A DNA stretch of 64,000 nt, taken from positions 21,642 through 85,641 of the forward strand of contig NZ_JHXH01000012.1 of the NCBI RefSeq assembly GCF_000621805.1, in the 5' to 3' direction. The position numbers and the translations under genes are program-made. A model generated the notes under the pieces. That model ran no database searches and was not told the origin of the DNA. It saw only the letters and a list, made by a program, of their open reading frames with translations. This document shows positions 63,599 to 64,000 of this stretch, in pieces (positions within the stretch are counted from its first letter, which is position 1; each line of letters begins with the position of its first letter). The stretch is from Ruminococcus sp. FC2018 (lineage in GTDB: Bacteria; Bacillota; Clostridia; Oscillospirales; Ruminococcaceae).

Positions 63599-63613
63599 AT
63601 AACGATTCGTTAT
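63599..63613. repeat. Palindrome upstream of the small lipoprotein gene
   Basis: ATAACGA-T-TCGTTAT, perfect 7-bp arms, about 20 bp before the start codon. Could be an operator. Confidence 0.4.
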
Positions 63614-63695
63614 TTGCCAAAATACATTGACTATGCTTATTATCTCACACAGAGCAAGGATTATACAAGAAATTTTTTTCAAATAATAAATATCA

Positions 63696-63762
63696 CACCG
63701 GCGAAGCCGGTGGTTTTATAACAGCCCTAAAAGGGCACTTCACCAGCCGCCCCTTAAGGGGC
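63696..63762. mobile_element. Hairpin-rich end of an IS200/IS605-type element
   Basis: Three perfect hairpins follow one another: CACCGGC-GAA-GCCGGTG (63696-63712), GCCCT-AAA-AGGGC (63724-63736) and GCCCCTTAAGGGGC (63749-63762). IS200/IS605 ends carry subterminal hairpins read as single strands by TnpA rather than inverted terminal repeats. The outermost probably marks the element end, near 63690. Confidence 0.6.
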
Positions 63763-63802
63763 ACGTAATACGCTAAAGCTACCTACCGCATTACTTGATC
63801 TT

Positions 63803-64000
63803 CTACTTTGTTATATCTTTAAACGGATCCTGGTACTCTTTAAAAGATATCTGATCATACATCATATCTTCTTTCTCTTGGTCTCGTATATACTTTGCTA
63901 TTCCGTTCTTATTTCCGCCAACAGTGCTAACATAGTATCCTCTGCACCAAAAGTGCCTGTTTCCGTACTTGTATTTCAAGTTGGAGTATCTTTCAAATAT
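63803..64000 (-). CDS. tnpA: IS200/IS605-family transposase TnpA (C-terminal part, runs off window)
   Basis: The last 65 residues are in the window: LKYKYGNRHFWCRGYYVSTV is the strongly conserved IS200-type segment, followed by NGIAKYIRDQEKED, whose helix carries the catalytic Tyr, and the C-terminal ISFKEYQDPFKD. TnpA is a Y1 HUH transposase that moves single-stranded DNA. The frame is open to the window end. No TnpB is visible. Confidence 0.9.
   Translation of the reverse strand: MFERYSNLKYKYGNRHFWCRGYYVSTVGGNKNGIAKYIRDQEKEDMMYDQISFKEYQDPFKDITK

Overview
The window looks like a chromosomal contig of a mid-GC Firmicute close to Ruminococcus (Oscillospiraceae). Signs are strong AGGAGG-type ribosome sites, near-consensus sigma-A promoters with 17-bp spacers, glycogen/pullulan metabolism, a membrane-anchored GH5 glucanase, a sigma-K gene, a class-typical RNase P RNA and a Na+-type F-ATPase. 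The genus is an inference from gene content and protein style; no 16S is present.

Layout. 1-3560: minus-strand phage packaging/head genes (small and large terminase, portal, start of a prohead protease-like gene) that stop abruptly beside a non-coding flank. 4-9.3 kb: glycogen phosphorylase, a nuclease-like orphan, a D,D-carboxypeptidase homologue that has lost its SxxK motif, and a cupin. 9.5-11.7 kb: a cysteine region with a consensus promoter, an operator-like repeat, a small ORF with Cys-Cys codons inside a hairpin, a decayed O-acetylhomoserine sulfhydrylase, cysK and trmO. 11.7-18.9 kb (minus): pullulanase and a phospholipid/cell-wall run (psd, pssA, flippase-like protein, MraY-like, FemX-like). 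19-23.6 kb: VanY-type peptidase, then a ribbon-helix-helix protein and clpB. 23.6-26.2 kb (minus): active D,D-carboxypeptidase, CBS protein, lipoprotein. 26.3-34.1 kb: ilvB, AI-2E-type exporter, a candidate sRNA, small exporter, lipid kinase, rnpB, GH5. 34.2-36.5 kb: a PadR/HAAS/DUF4097/PspC envelope module. 36.6-43.4 kb (minus): pta, Bce-type ABC transporter, YfhO. 43.5-47.5 kb: csoR-copA copper module with a CopZ domain fused to CopA, acylphosphatase, sigK. 47.6-50.8 kb: a c-di-GMP multidomain regulator. 50.8-56.1 kb: an OmpR-type two-component system, a 940-bp intergenic region, a Na/Pi cotransporter and a lipoprotein. 56.1-63.1 kb (minus): the complete atpIBEFHAGDC operon. 63.3-64 kb: a small lipoprotein and the end of an IS200/IS605 transposase.

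The most unusual part is the region between the two-component system and the Na/Pi cotransporter (52.8-53.76 kb). It holds two tandem, diverged copies of one unit: direct hexamers spaced like a PhoP box, a -10, a body of about 160 nt with a C-rich hairpin loop and an identical 18-nt segment, and an intrinsic terminator. The 18-nt segment is complementary (7+9 bp) to the leader of the adjacent response-regulator mRNA. This suggests phosphate-responsive sRNAs that feed back on their own regulator. The structure is read directly from the sequence; the function is inferred.
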